Assembly: GCA_032622095.1 (NCBI GenBank)
Contig: CP136067.1
Location: 120,875,030-120,939,029 of the forward strand
DNA: 64,000 nucleotides
Origin: Siphonodentalium dalli
Lineage: Eukaryota > Mollusca > Scaphopoda > Gadilida > Siphonodentaliidae
Reading direction: 5' to 3'
In this document: one piece after another, positions 1 to 10,091 of the stretch
Position numbering within the stretch: the first letter of the stretch is position 1
How the letters are laid out: every line of letters starts with the position of its first letter
The notes under the pieces: model-generated
What the model was told of the DNA's origin: nothing
The model's database searches: none
What the model saw: only the letters and a program-made list of their open reading frames with translations
Program-made: the position numbers and the translations under genes

Positions 1-359
1 ACAATGGGTGACTGTATGGTCATGTGTGAGGCGAATATCTACACAAGGATTGTTTGTGTGGTTATTGCATTGGTGTATGGGTATAATGATAGTAGCTACA
101 TGGTAATCGGTGTGTTGTTTATTTATTTATAGAGTGGCTGTATGGTCATGTGTGGGGTATACGTGCGTACATTGGGTGACTATTGTCATGGATGGGTGTA
201 TATGTATACATACTTATGTTGGCCGTATTATCATGTGTGGGTGCATACACTACAGCGATCGCAGGTTATCTGAAGAACGCCGTGACGCCATCGCACGCGC
301 TGATATTAAACGTGTCTATTACCGATAATTATGAAACTGCTTTTATGGCCAAATTATGT

Positions 360-383
360 GATAAATATATATATATATATAGC

Positions 384-412
<29 letters not shown>
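360..412. repeat. (TA)n microsatellite
   Basis: Nearly pure TA dinucleotides interrupted by AGC, lying about 50 bases left of the 222-bp MITE. Confidence 0.9.
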
Positions 413-414
<2 letters not shown>

Positions 415-463
415 GTGTTGATTTCTTTAACCGTATGGGTCTGGTCTATAATAGGAAGTTCTT

Positions 464-683
464 ATCAATATGATAACACCAATTAAAGACCCATTAATTA
501 ATTGGCGCCAAATTTTTCAAATAACGTTCGTTAACGTCATAGTTACGCGATAAACAAGTTTGTCTGTATATCAATGTGTATTTTCAAATGTTTATTCATT
601 CATGTACCCGACGAAGGCTGTATAGCCGAAAGCTAGTACGACATTAAAGATTTGATGGGTCTTTAATTGGTGTTATCATATTG

Positions 684-685
<2 letters not shown>
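464..685. mobile_element. 222-bp MITE with perfect 30-bp terminal inverted repeats
   Basis: Bases 464-493 (starting ATCAATATGATAACACC) are the exact reverse complement of 656-685. The interior is AT-rich, cannot encode a transposase, and holds a hammerhead-like motif at 604-639. The left end lies about 50 bases from a TA microsatellite and the right end abuts another. It could be a non-autonomous DNA element or a ribozyme-bearing retrozyme-like unit. Structure alone does not decide. Confidence 0.75.
604..639 (+). ncRNA. Hammerhead-ribozyme-like motif (type I, minimal stem III)
   Basis: The order is GTAC (604-607), CCGACGA (608-614), a 4-bp stem GGCT-gtat-AGCC (616-627), GAAA (628-631), GCTA (632-635), GTAC (636-639). 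This follows the hammerhead plan: CUGANGA, stem II, GAAA, very short stem III ending in NUH, stem I. The two GTAC strands could close stem I, and the flanking 30-bp inverted repeats could extend it. The second core base is C where active ribozymes have U, so this copy may be inactive. Motif matching only. Confidence 0.45.

Positions 686-735
<50 letters not shown>
683..735. repeat. (TA)n microsatellite
   Basis: About 25 TA dinucleotides directly abutting the right end of the 222-bp MITE. Confidence 0.95.
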
Positions 736-736
<1 letters not shown>

Positions 737-1464
737 CATGATTGTATGGCCATGGGTGAGCTGTACAGTTGGACATTAATTTTGGTGGTTATCACTTTCC
801 ACAAGTATATGTTAATCGATTGGGAGGTAATGTCACTCCAAGAGTTCTATTATATGCACAATGGAGGGAACGGTTTTCCCATATTTTCCATTTTTGATGC
901 TAATGGTCCAGAGTGTGGTGTTATTAAACAGTCTTTCGCTAATCTACTTGTTTTGTTTTCTAAAAGGCCTTCTGTTCACCAGCCAGTGTGTTACGCTGCC
1001 TATTTCTCCGACATGCTAGTGTGCTAGGTCTGGGGACGCCTATCCCGATACACGTGTTACCTGGTCTGACACCTACTTACTTATAATGGTTGCACGTGTT
1101 ATTGTGCCAGAGTAGGCACTTAATTATTCCCCTCTCAGTTCAATTTCAGAGTTCAGAACTTTTTTTTCTAAAAACAAATCAGTGTGATGCATTCCAGGTG
1201 GATCAAAACAATAAACACCAAAGATAGTTCAGTTTTACTTGAAAAAATGGTCCAATCCTGAAAAGTTATTTAGAAAATTCCAATAATTTGGGAGCCTTTA
1301 TGCAGCGTCGGAGGGGTCTGTTTTGTTTAGATTGAGCTCTTTGCTCTAATAACAAACATCTTCTTCTTTTTTTCTTTTCTTTTTATATTAAATTTGTTTA
1401 AATCAAAATTTTGAAAAATTAACAACAAACCAAAGTTGGTTGAAATCTGTATAATATGTTAATA

Positions 1465-1620
1465 CAGTCAAACTTCGTTAATTCGAACGTCGGTAACTCG
1501 AAAACCCCACATAAGTCGAAGTCATTGACTGATCCCGGCTGAGCTTGTGTGCAAAGTCCCTAAAATAAACATGGTTGTCGAAGGTGGATAAGTCGAACTG
1601 CGCTCAAGTCGAAACAAAAT
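1465..1620 (+). mobile_element. Terminal fragment of a pogo/Tigger-like DNA transposon
   Basis: A TA dinucleotide (1463-1464) is followed by CAGTCAAACTTCGTTAATTC and then repeated TCGAA motifs (GGTAACTCGAA, AAGTCGAA, ATAAGTCGAACTG, CAAGTCGAAAC). This matches the style of pogo/Tigger terminal inverted repeats, which begin CAG next to a TA target and read like CAGTCGAACCTCG. No matching right end or transposase was found downstream, so it is a solo or truncated end. Confidence 0.5.
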
Positions 1621-2868
1621 TTGGGCCCACCAGACAGCCTATAACGCTATTTACCATGGTTAAGACGAAACGCCTTCAGAATGAAAGCATATGTGTTGCT
1701 GTTTCATATGCCATTGTCTTGAGAATACTAAGACGAACATATGGGGCATTTTGGCGAAGGTCGCAATAGACACGGGATCGGGGGGTGTCAAAAATGGCCA
1801 AAATTTTGATTTCGATCTGATTATCACCAACCCCAGGACATAAAGTCTCTAAGAGATGGTGATTACAACGTCGCAAAAAATATTCTTGAATCGGATTATA
1901 CACGGCAAAGTTATGAGCCCATAAACATTAATACTATTGGGCTAGAATGGCTTGCCGCCCATACTCCATCAAAATGAAAGCAGTTATGTCATTTTGGTAA
2001 CTTTGGTCGACGTCGCACCCGGAAAGGGGTCAGGGAAGGGGTATTTGATATGCCATTGTCTTTGTCATTGTTATATTACGAAACATCATATGTGTATCGA
2101 CGGTATTCTGATGTCTGAAACATGGAGATATCCAAATTTCCCGCGGGGAATTTGAAATCTAATTCTGATCAATATTGTTCAAATTTATGATTCAGACAAC
2201 CCGTACATTAAAATTATTTTTAATGTAGCTCTTTGGAAGCAGTATTCAGGGTGTAGGCCTGCTCTATATTGTGTTTGGTCACATATCGGGTGTGATGTCG
2301 TATAGCGCTATTAGCGTCATTGTGACATGAACCATTGCAGTTATATATTATGCGAGGTCCCTGTCTATATCACTTGGAATGTCGTTAGGTGTCACAGAAC
2401 ACGGACATATAATAAGATTAATCATTTCATTGAAGTACTGAATCAACGTTAAGTGTATACATGGCAGTTGCCATAGTAGCCAGCTACATGTATGGTGCAT
2501 ACATACTTTCAAAGGGGTCATTTTGTGCAAAGAAAGGTTAACCATACCTAACTACTCATTGATGCATAACTTAGCATGCTGATCCAGAAAACTGTTGTCA
2601 AATATATCAGACCAAAATAAACACGTCGCTTTCAGGAATCACACTCCCCAATAAGAAAACCACGTACCCCACACATAATGAACCTCCTTCTGAGATTGAA
2701 ATACACCACAGGGGAATGTAATATATCGTTTTGTTCAGAATTTGTATGTGATTATTTATTGTGTTCTTATCTCTTGCAATATCACAGAACATTATGGATA
2801 AATTTTAATTATATGTTATTGTATGTTCTTTGATGTGAGCAAAACCAATGTTATCAACTTTTCCCGAA

Positions 2869-2898
2869 TGACCTTGACCTTTATGTGTGACCTTGACC
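2869..2898. promoter_or_regulatory. Paired TGACCTTGACC motifs (nuclear-receptor-like half-sites)
   Basis: TGACCTTGACC occurs at 2869-2879 and 2888-2898. The reverse strand reads GGTCAAGGTCA, which contains the extended half-site TCAAGGTCA bound by ERR/SF-1-type orphan receptors. Because similar motifs occur inside dispersed repeats elsewhere in this window, the pair may be repeat-derived rather than regulatory. Confidence 0.3.
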
Positions 2899-3447
2899 TA
2901 TAAACATAGCAGATGACGGCACATTGTGTAGGACCTTCGCCCATATGTATATGTATAAGAACTAAATCTTACCCAGACCAATTATATTCTTAGATATGAC
3001 CTTTTTCCATTTTTTTTGGACAAAAATAGTATATGTTGCCATGGCAACAATAATATTTACATTTCTTACCACATTTTCTCACTATAGCAGGGCTATTAAT
3101 AATGGACAATACACAAGCTTTCAAACGGTATATAATAATTACTTATATACTAATTTGCATTAAACTCTTTAAATATGGCCCTTTTCCTCTACTGGTCGCT
3201 CACTTATATAACCATGTCTCTGGTCAAAATACTACAAAATTGTACTTATTACGAAAGGGTACCACCAAATTTGAAGGTCTATATCTCGGGAATGAGTTAA
3301 AATTATTGGTAAAACTATAATTCTGCCCACAGCGGTGGTCCTCAAAATTATTTTAAATATATTTTCGTCTGTCAATATTTTAAATTTCATTCTAGTGGGT
3401 CAAAATGATATGATAGTATCGGAAAAAGCACACATTTTTGTGTGAAA

Positions 3448-3476
3448 TGACCTTGACCTTTACATATGACCTTGAC
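3448..3476. promoter_or_regulatory. Second pair of TGACCTTGAC motifs
   Basis: Copies at 3448-3458 and 3467-3476 have the same 19-base spacing as the pair 580 bases upstream. That suggests a dispersed composite motif rather than chance. It lies downstream of the FkbM gene. Confidence 0.3.
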
Positions 3477-3500
3477 GTTCCCAAGAGGAGAACGACAACG

Positions 3501-3599
3501 ACAACGAATAGAATGAACACAAATTATAGTGACGTAGTACGTATGTACCCTATTCGTAATAATTTTATTTGTCGTCATTCATTATGCGAAAAGTGTCTA
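3501..3599. mobile_element. Truncated MITE (right end only), same family as 36854-37345
   Basis: Matches the right-hand part of the complete MITE at 36854-37345, ending in the inverted-repeat tip ATGCGAAAAGTGTCTA. The left part is missing. It lies downstream of the FkbM gene in the same relative place as in the duplicated copy, so it belonged to the segment that was duplicated. Confidence 0.6.
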
Positions 3600-3644
3600 A
3601 TGGTTTGTGTTTACGTATTTCTGCAGAGGACAAGTATGTTGTAA

Positions 3645-3650
3645 TTTATT
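3645..3650 (-). terminator. Candidate polyadenylation signal (AATAAA) for the FkbM gene
   Basis: AATAAA on the minus strand, about 205 bases past the stop codon. The same hexamer is kept downstream of the truncated copy (near 37391). Position fits; use is not shown. Confidence 0.4.
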
Positions 3651-3853
3651 CCGGGTAAAACAATACAAGCACTGGACAATTTTAATTATCACCTGTTCGG
3701 AACAAACTAGAGGGAGTAGGTATTGATGTCCATAGTGTTTTTACATAAATGTTGCAAATCCCACATACTTGTGTCCAAAGAACGACATGTGTGGCCCGAT
3801 TGTGCCGACAGGAGGTCAAAGCTACATACAATTTAAACTGGAATGGAATCATC

Positions 3854-4873
3854 TTACTTATCAGCTAACCAGAAAATTTCAGCGATTCCCCACGAACGAA
3901 CCTTGGTGGTATCTAACCTGGTACTTAGTCCACTATTATACGGCACCATTTTGTTATCCTTCATAAATTTCAAAATAAACGGAACTGAAGCGTTATTCAG
4001 AACGTTATGAAAGTACCATTCCATCATTACGACTTTTACGGTATTCTTTTTGAAGAATTCCGACGCGGCTTCCAGAACCTTCCCTTCATGTCCTTCCACG
4101 TCCATTTTGATGATCACCTGCTCAGAACTAACTAGCGGAAGCAGGTCGTCCAGCAGATGGCATGGAACTGTCCCTCCAGTTTTATTTATTTGCGTTGCCC
4201 CTATGTTGTTCTCGAATCTTTTCACCAGAGAAACATTCGCTCGGTCACTTGATAAAGCGCCGTAGATTGCGGTGACGGGACGTTTAAATGTATTAATAGA
4301 TACTGTTTTACAAAAAGGTTGTAAATTTGACACAATTGGGTCCACGGCCACTACTCTGTTGCCAGATTTTGCCGCTAGGAAAGAATATTGACCGATTTGT
4401 GCCCCGATATCTACAAACACTGCATTCGGGTATTTTTGTAGATGCTTCCACATTTGGTTAACTAGATTAGCTTCGTAGACTCCAGCCTTTTTTATTTCCG
4501 CCGACACAAATCTGTCGGTATCCATGTCGTGTATGTACATAGGGACATTTCCTCCTGCGGTCTTCAGATGAGCAAGCTCGAATGTTTTGTTAGTCTGGCA
4601 AATATGGCGACAGCTTTGCCAATTATTGTTGCTGTTACGGCACAACACGTCATACTTGTAGCTGGATAGCATGCCCCTATTTTTGTTGTTCACTTGGGGC
4701 CTTTCGGTGGTTGTTTTAGAAGACGTTCCGCTCATGAAGTTCGTAATTGCGGAAATATACGTGCCGCTTGTTGTTTTTGGCGAAGTTCCTAAATGATATC
4801 CGACGTATACTCCACAAAGCACAAAAATAAAGATGGCCGCTCTCTTCCACGTCTGCGTTATATTGCGTGCCAT
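3854..4873 (-). CDS. FkbM-family SAM-dependent methyltransferase, type II membrane protein
   Basis: Encodes 339 residues in one open frame. A short basic N-terminus is followed by one hydrophobic segment (about residues 12-28), so a type II, probably Golgi- or ER-anchored topology is inferred. A Thr/Ser-rich stem (about 30-65) and a Cys-containing region (78-92) lead into the methyltransferase fold. Motif I is VFVDIGAQIGQYSF (152-165), VVAVDP (174-179) is the acidic end of strand 2, and IIKMDVEGHEG (254-264) is the FkbM hallmark, followed by VVMMEWYFHN (281-290). The family (Methyltransf_21) O-methylates varied substrates, often sugars; the substrate here cannot be told. A polypyrimidine tract and AG lie five bases before the ATG, so a 5' UTR intron is likely and this may be the only coding exon. 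A truncated paralogue lies at 37590-38268. Confidence in the family is high, in the substrate nil. Confidence 0.9.
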   Translation of the reverse strand: MARNITQTWKRAAIFIFVLCGVYVGYHLGTSPKTTSGTYISAITNFMSGTSSKTTTERPQVNNKNRGMLSSYKYDVLCRNSNNNWQSCRHICQTNKTFELAHLKTAGGNVPMYIHDMDTDRFVSAEIKKAGVYEANLVNQMWKHLQKYPNAVFVDIGAQIGQYSFLAAKSGNRVVAVDPIVSNLQPFCKTVSINTFKRPVTAIYGALSSDRANVSLVKRFENNIGATQINKTGGTVPCHLLDDLLPLVSSEQVIIKMDVEGHEGKVLEAASEFFKKNTVKVVMMEWYFHNVLNNASVPFILKFMKDNKMVPYNSGLSTRLDTTKVRSWGIAEIFWLADK

Positions 4874-4878
4874 GTCAG

Positions 4879-4891
4879 CTGGAAAGAAACA
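4879..4891 (-). promoter_or_regulatory. 3' splice acceptor just upstream of the FkbM start codon
   Basis: On the minus strand GTTTCTTTCCAG is followed by CTGAC and the ATG. A CTAAT branch-point-like motif lies just upstream. This implies a noncoding 5' exon further up (position above 4900) and fixes the start of the coding exon at 4878. Confidence 0.6.
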
Positions 4892-4945
4892 TTAGATTGC
4901 AGCTTAGAATATCAGTTTTACTTCCGCTATAGAACTACAATGTTG

Positions 4946-5410
4946 TAAAGGTACTAAGTCTGATTAAACACCCTTAAATTACTATTTATTGGGCTTAGGG
5001 GGTAAAACATATTTGATTCGAGTCGAGGAACCTACCCATCAAAGCTCAGAGTGATCAGATATCGATTTTTGAAGTTTGTTATTTCAATTTTGTGTGGCCC
5101 AGAAACACGCCGTCTATTGGGTGGTCTCGGGAAAAATTGCAGATGAAGATGGATAACTCTAACAACAAGTGGTAATACGGCAAAATTTCGTGAATACTCA
5201 AGTGATAATACGGCCATATATTTCTTGAACAAAATGTTGATAAATAACACGTATTTGGGAAATTTGATAGTTGACAGTGGTGAGCATTATTTTGCTGCAA
5301 TTAATCGATTATGATAACTAAAGCGTATATTGAAGAAATGTTGTTGTTGTTGTTGTTGTTGTTGTATCTTGATGATATGGGGACCCTCTGATCGGATTGA
5401 GTACCTTTAA
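4946..5410. mobile_element. MITE with long inverted repeats, TTAA-type (copy 1)
   Basis: The left end AAAGGTACTAAGTCTGAT and right end ATCGGATTGAGTACCTTTAA are inverted. Inside the left end are CATATTTGATTCGAGTCGAGGAACC and GATATCGATTTTTGAA, both matching the copy at 59943-60430. The right flank is TTAA; the left flank has decayed to TGTA. A (TTG)n run lies near the right end. No coding capacity. Confidence 0.7.
5340..5364. repeat. (TTG)n trinucleotide run
   Basis: Eight consecutive TTG units inside the MITE. The related copy at 59943-60430 has a shorter TTG run at the equivalent place. Confidence 0.9.
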
Positions 5411-5649
5411 CCTGTTCGTTGTTCGGGTATAGTCTGACTTGTGTTATTACGGTCTACTGGCTAATGAACACATCGATTTTTCGCTGGATTGAGGTTGATT
5501 TCATGAGTGTCATAACTTGAAAAGAAGGGATTGGACGAAACCTGTTGTCAGTTGATATTGTTCCCCGATGCTGATTCACGATCACAGTAAAAAGTAGCCT
5601 TTTAACCCTTTACCCAACAGAAGGGCCCTGTGCCAATGCATTTTTTTAG

Positions 5650-5718
5650 GCCAATGCATTCTCTTATATATGCGAGGCGACCTATGGTCGACTCGCATAT
5701 ATAAGAGAATGCATTGGC
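5650..5718. repeat. 69-bp near-perfect palindrome
   Basis: The left arm 5650-5682 (begins GCCAATGCATTCTCTTATAT) pairs with 5686-5718 with one mismatch around a 3-base loop. An extra partial copy of the outer arm (CCCTGTGCCAATGCAT, about 5627-5642) lies to the left, matching the continuation on the right (ATGCATTGGCACAGGG). Probably a foldback MITE remnant. Confidence 0.85.
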
Positions 5719-5943
5719 ACAGGGCATTACTAAAATATTATGTACTGTTGTAACATATAGTTTGAATTTCAAACAATTTATTTGTGGGAAATTTGTTGAT
5801 TTAGACCAACATTTGGATATCTTCCAACTTTTCGCAAAATGTTTTGACTGAGATGGCCATAGTTTGGAAATGTTCTAACCTTAGATGTTGGTGTCGGTTG
5901 GAAATTTACGACACTTGGAAAGCTGGAGGCCAATCTCACTGGG

Positions 5944-8532
5944 GGGCCCACCGCTCCTGCTAAATCAGTCCGAAATCGTAAAATCGTCCAGTGCGCAATC
6001 GCGAGGCTCCTCTGCCTTTCCGGAGACAAAAAGTATACCATTCACCGAAATTTAACTCAAATATACGTAAATGTGAGTATTTTATGTTAGAAAATTACAT
6101 TTTCCCTTCACTAAAAGGTCATTCCGTATATGTAAATAAGCTCGCGGTCCGCAGGATTCAATAACCCTGCAAATCTTTGTATTTTTCCCGAACCTCATAA
6201 TTTCCAGTGCTTTTTACTATGAAAAATCCGAAAGCGTTCTGAGTGGAACATGTGCTCAATTTTAATACAATCTTCAGTTTATCGTCATCTTGGTATTGTT
6301 TTTAATATTACCAATCAGAATCACTGTCATGTGGGGTTCGTTAGTTTGTTAAAACAAGGTTTATAAAACATCTCAAAATGATACGTTGCATTTGCGATAA
6401 CAAGCTATACACGACGGGTGCGCATTCGGCGAAAATGCACCAGTGTGAAATCGTCACCTCAGTGTGCTTTCATGTTGATATCGATGCTTCGCGGTTTCCA
6501 TGAAGCTATTTGTGCTGATATACAGGGACGTGGCGACGGGCGGTGATTACATGGGGTGTATACCGTCCCCACAGGGACATGGCCAGAGCGGGTGGTAGAT
6601 TGAAATTGTTAGTTGGTCGATTTTCCAACCAATAATTAGTGATAAATGTTTTGTTTTAGACCAAAAGTAGCAATTTTGTTCTATGTTTAGTTCAAAGTTT
6701 GGTATGAAATTGCTCGTGAGGGAGGTCACTATCAAGTAGAAATTTACCAACAATAGTGTGTGATATGTCTCCTTTGCTTTTTCACAGAGTGTGAACGAAC
6801 AGGTCAGAGTATTATCAATAATATGAATGTCCATGCACTCAAATTGTCGAGAATTTGGATTTTGTCATCAAGTACAGACGATTCAGATGACAATCTGTGT
6901 TCTCGTTCAGTCAAAGTGGGTGATTGTTCGTGACCAAACATATCAACTTGCCCCAATTTCTTTCCAAATCCCATTGATATTTGTTTGCCATCAAGGCATA
7001 TCTTAGCTGAAATTCCATCTGTGTTCATCAGCTTAAAGTTTTTAATATTATGTCTCAGAATCCCAGGTGAATCACAGTCCAAATCGGCTGAAGTGAATTC
7101 ACGTCTCAAAGTTTTCAAATTGGGACATGCGAAATTAATATTGGCTTCTGTGGATCCATGCAGCTCCGTCGGTTCTTTCGAATCGTCATCAATACATCTG
7201 GGTCCTACCAAAAACGAATGCATTTTCCGTGAAAGAGTCGGTATATAACTCCCCAAAACTGTCGCGTTGTTGGTGGATACCGCATCTCCTTGGAAATGGA
7301 ATTGGAACATTCCATAAATCTCACGACATCCATGAACAATTGAAACGAGATGTTTCTCATTGGAAATGTTCCAGCTGACAGTTGTCTGAGAAACGATAAC
7401 CAGTCATCTATCCGATTCTCTTTTCCCAGTGTTTCTAAAGCTGATGGGAGAAGTTGGTTGATTTCTCCCATTATATATTTTATCTAAGCCGGGCAGAAAG
7501 TATTTGACCATCTTTGAACATCTCATGCGGATTTGTCACGGAAGGCTCACTACACAGTCCATACGATTCTCCCATAGCACAATCGGCTTCGTCGAATAAT
7601 TTATTTCTGGCATGTACCGTACATCTTTCATTGGTGTGTTGAGTCGAGTTATCTTACAAGATGGCACGCCAGGGCTGTCTGCACCTATCTCACAAGCCGC
7701 GTCCGTACTCGATACCACGACATTTTTCTTTTCCAGTTTCATTGAAATCTCGTTAAGAATGAGCCCGCTTTGACCATGGTTCATATCATTTGGCGAGATT
7801 CCGAAATGGAATGAGACATACTTGTCTTTGTGACCAGTGTCTTGGTCTTCTGTCCTTAACAACAGTGATAGCTCATTGTCAGCATGGATTTCCTCTGCAT
7901 GTTTTAATGCGTCAGTGGAACTATCGTGCCGTATTCAACAGTGGTAACATCTATGCATCTATAAATGCACAGATACTAGTTAAAATGTCATTATGTTCGG
8001 TCATAACGCCTATACTATACTAAATTGTCCATTAAATATGTGCAATATCGAAATTCTTTATCGTGGGTGCGCACTGGAGCTTATCATTTTCGAACTGGAG
8101 CCATACAAAATTCGCACTCGAGCCACCGGGTGCTTGTCTTTGAATGTGCCACCTGTGAATATGTTTCCATTTTCGTGTTCCGAAGATAACAAACTTACCA
8201 GAAAACTATTGTTTGCCCAATGGAATGTCCCACTTCTGATGTAAAAACAAACTTTACCGCCGAAGGTTACGGTAAAATGTCGAAAACGAAGTGATAAACT
8301 CTTAATTGTTCAATCTTTCGTGATTGTTGCAAACACACGGATACAAACGGTCATACTGAACAAATCACAATACAATTTTGAATGAATAATGTAGATTGTT
8401 AAGAAAATAATTGCCATTTTAAGTGCTGCGACGCTGATTTTCACAACATTTCAGTGAGGGCAACTTAGCATTTATCGATGCGCACTGGACGATTTTACGA
8501 TTTCGGACGGATTTAGCAGGAGCGGTGGGCCC
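5944..8532. mobile_element. Putative ~2.6-kb element bounded by ~54-bp inverted repeats
   Basis: Bases 5944-5998 (GGGCCCACCGCTCCTGCTAA onward) are the reverse complement of 8479-8532 with one mismatch. The only substantial coding remnant nearby (6840-7945) lies between them, which suggests a coding transposable element. No target duplication could be identified, and the repeats may be subterminal. Confidence 0.5.
6840..7945 (-). pseudogene. Frameshifted coding remnant, family unrecognised, probably transposon-derived
   Basis: Three segments in changing frames read as one protein on the minus strand. About 7945-7536 includes LKHAEEIHADNELSLLLRTE and VSFHFGISPNDMNHG, ending in CKITRLNTPMKDVRYMPEIN. 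7471-7205 includes INQLLPSALETLGKENRIDD, WLSFLRQLSAGTFP and FWGVIYRLFHGKCIRF. The reading then slips frame near 7217 to continue as LVGPRCIDDDS, KICLDGKQISMGFGKKLGQV and DMFGHE, ending near 6840. Frame changes near 7540-7470 and 7217 indicate decay, although unrecognised introns could explain the first. The text has protein-like composition, but I cannot name the family. No catalytic motif is evident. It sits between inverted repeats, so a transposable-element origin is the better guess. Confidence 0.5.
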
Positions 8533-8550
8533 CCATGCAGTGAATCTATA

Positions 8551-8790
8551 GATGCTAGGATTTTTGCGATTTTCATGTTCATATTTCAAAATGCTCACAC
8601 AGGGCCGACCGTGGTTCTGGAGTAGGTTTAAACATATGTTATTAGCAAGAGCTAACGGGATCGAGACACGTGTTTAAAATAACTTTAAAACGCATCCCTC
8701 CAACGAGTTAGACCACTAGATGTTAGGATTTTGGCAATTTCCAGGTTCATACCTCCAACTTTGTTCACACTGGGCAGAACCATTTTCCAC
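8551..8790. repeat. Diverged ~168-bp tandem duplication
   Basis: GATGCTAGGATTTTTGCGAT (8551) is followed by a TTCATGTTCATA...CTCACACAGGGC string. It recurs as GATGTTAGGATTTTGGCAAT (8719), TTCCAGGTTCATA and TTCACACTGGGC. Confidence 0.55.
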
Positions 8791-8829
8791 CCAGTTAATT
8801 TTGTTCCTTGCTCTGGCTAGAGACCACTG

Positions 8830-10090
8830 GACTACTTATCCGGCATACTATGATATGGATACCTCTACCACCCAGGCCTGTGCATGAGTGAAAATTTGAA
8901 AAAAGAAATCAATCTCAAAGAGAGGGGTGCAAATGGAATTAAATATATATATCTTTATTACCTCCATTACACGAAGAGTAGAAACTATATATAGAACAAC
9001 ACATGTACGTAAAATAACATCAAGATCAAGATTCAAGATTCAATAATATTTATTTCGTATTCAATATAATTATAATACATATATATCAATATCATATATC
9101 ATGAAACACATGCAGAACATAACATGAACGTATAGACATAAAGACACCATTGTCAGTAGCATGTACGAGCATAATGCATCCCATGTTTTATGTATACACA
9201 TGCATGAACATGCACAAATATGCATATACTTGCAACATATATAGCTGTCGTACACAGGCGCGCACGTACACCTGCTATACATCATCCACGAAGGGGGCAA
9301 CACTGTTACAAATGTGTTTGATTATAATCACAATGGTTACTTATTATCTAGACTAAACTATCAGATAACCAATATTCCAAAGATGGCCAGTATGACTAAC
9401 GAAAAAATGTATATATCACGCCACCTTCTATTTTATTTCTGATAACGTCGAGAATCTTTCCCAACTCGTTGGATTGGTCTGGTTCAGGGGGTTTGGAGAG
9501 GGGGATCTCAACATTTTCAAGAGTAGGAAATTCCATCAGTTGGAACATTCAGACTAAATTGTTCTGCTTCGTTGTTTATATTGCTCAGTAGTTTTAAAAG
9601 GCGAGTTCGAATATTAACTTGAGGGACACAGGACCGAGCCGTAAAGCTCCGACCGCGCCGCGTGTGAATGATGCAGGGGGGGTTGTCCCCTTCCCGAAGG
9701 TGGGGTCCGATGGGCCTCCCCCGGAAAAATATTGAACCCATCGAGCGCGAATCTGTAGCATATTTGACGATTATTTGTGTAATATCTGCACGTATATTAG
9801 AGAGGTAATAATGTTTTGGATTTGATCTACCGATTATGTGAGAATGTATGACATAGCAGTGTTTGTCTTCATACATGATCAAGTTTTATGTACTAATGTT
9901 TTCTCCATGCATGGGACCGTGTATAGTATCGACTCGGATAATAAAGAACGATGATAAAACCCAACCATCCCCAGATATAATCTGCGTATTATATCCCTTT
10001 GCGATCTCATGTATTTATGTATAGGCCTACACTCAAAATTGTTATGTTATTGGCTGAAGTGGGCTATATAATATATGGAATTGAACGACA
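8830..10090. other. Intergenic; no gene recognised
   Basis: Contains a reiterated CAAGATTCAAGATTCAATAA stretch (9025-9050) resembling AT-rich LINE 3' ends, and a GC-richer patch at 9600-9730. An open frame on the minus strand at 9517-9882 (121 residues) crosses that patch. It contains RTRLLKLLSNINNEAEQFSL but no motif I recognise, so I do not call it a gene. Confidence 0.5.
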
Positions 10091-10091
10091 G

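Larger units (their letters stand above)
1..1330 (+). repeat. Partial, decayed copy of the minisatellite foldback family (copy A)
   Basis: Bases 1-250 repeat a loose unit of the form GACTGTATGGTCATGTGTG followed by a GTATAC-containing spacer, the same minisatellite as the left arm of the foldback at 29.3-34.0 kb. Bases 735-860 resemble the centre of that foldback (compare GGTGGTTATCACTTTCCACA with 31270-31295, then ATGTTAATC). Bases 1195-1290 match part of its right arm (33466-33560, including AAAAAATGGTCCAA). The copy is interrupted by a small MITE and two TA microsatellites, and it runs off the left edge of the window. Bases 880-1160 show nothing recognisable. Confidence 0.6.
1621..3500. 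other. Intergenic; no gene recognised
   Basis: Open stretches here are short and have no recognisable motif. The only structured content is a set of four TGACCTTGAC-type motifs (2869-2898 and 3448-3476), listed separately. Confidence 0.6.

Noticed and set aside
746-1027. 93-codon plus-strand frame as a gene
   Set aside because: It starts within the foldback-family repeat and has no recognisable motif; the reading is not kept in copy B.
9517-9882. 121-residue minus-strand frame as a gene
   Set aside because: No recognisable domain. The frame crosses a local GC-rich patch that lengthens open frames by chance.
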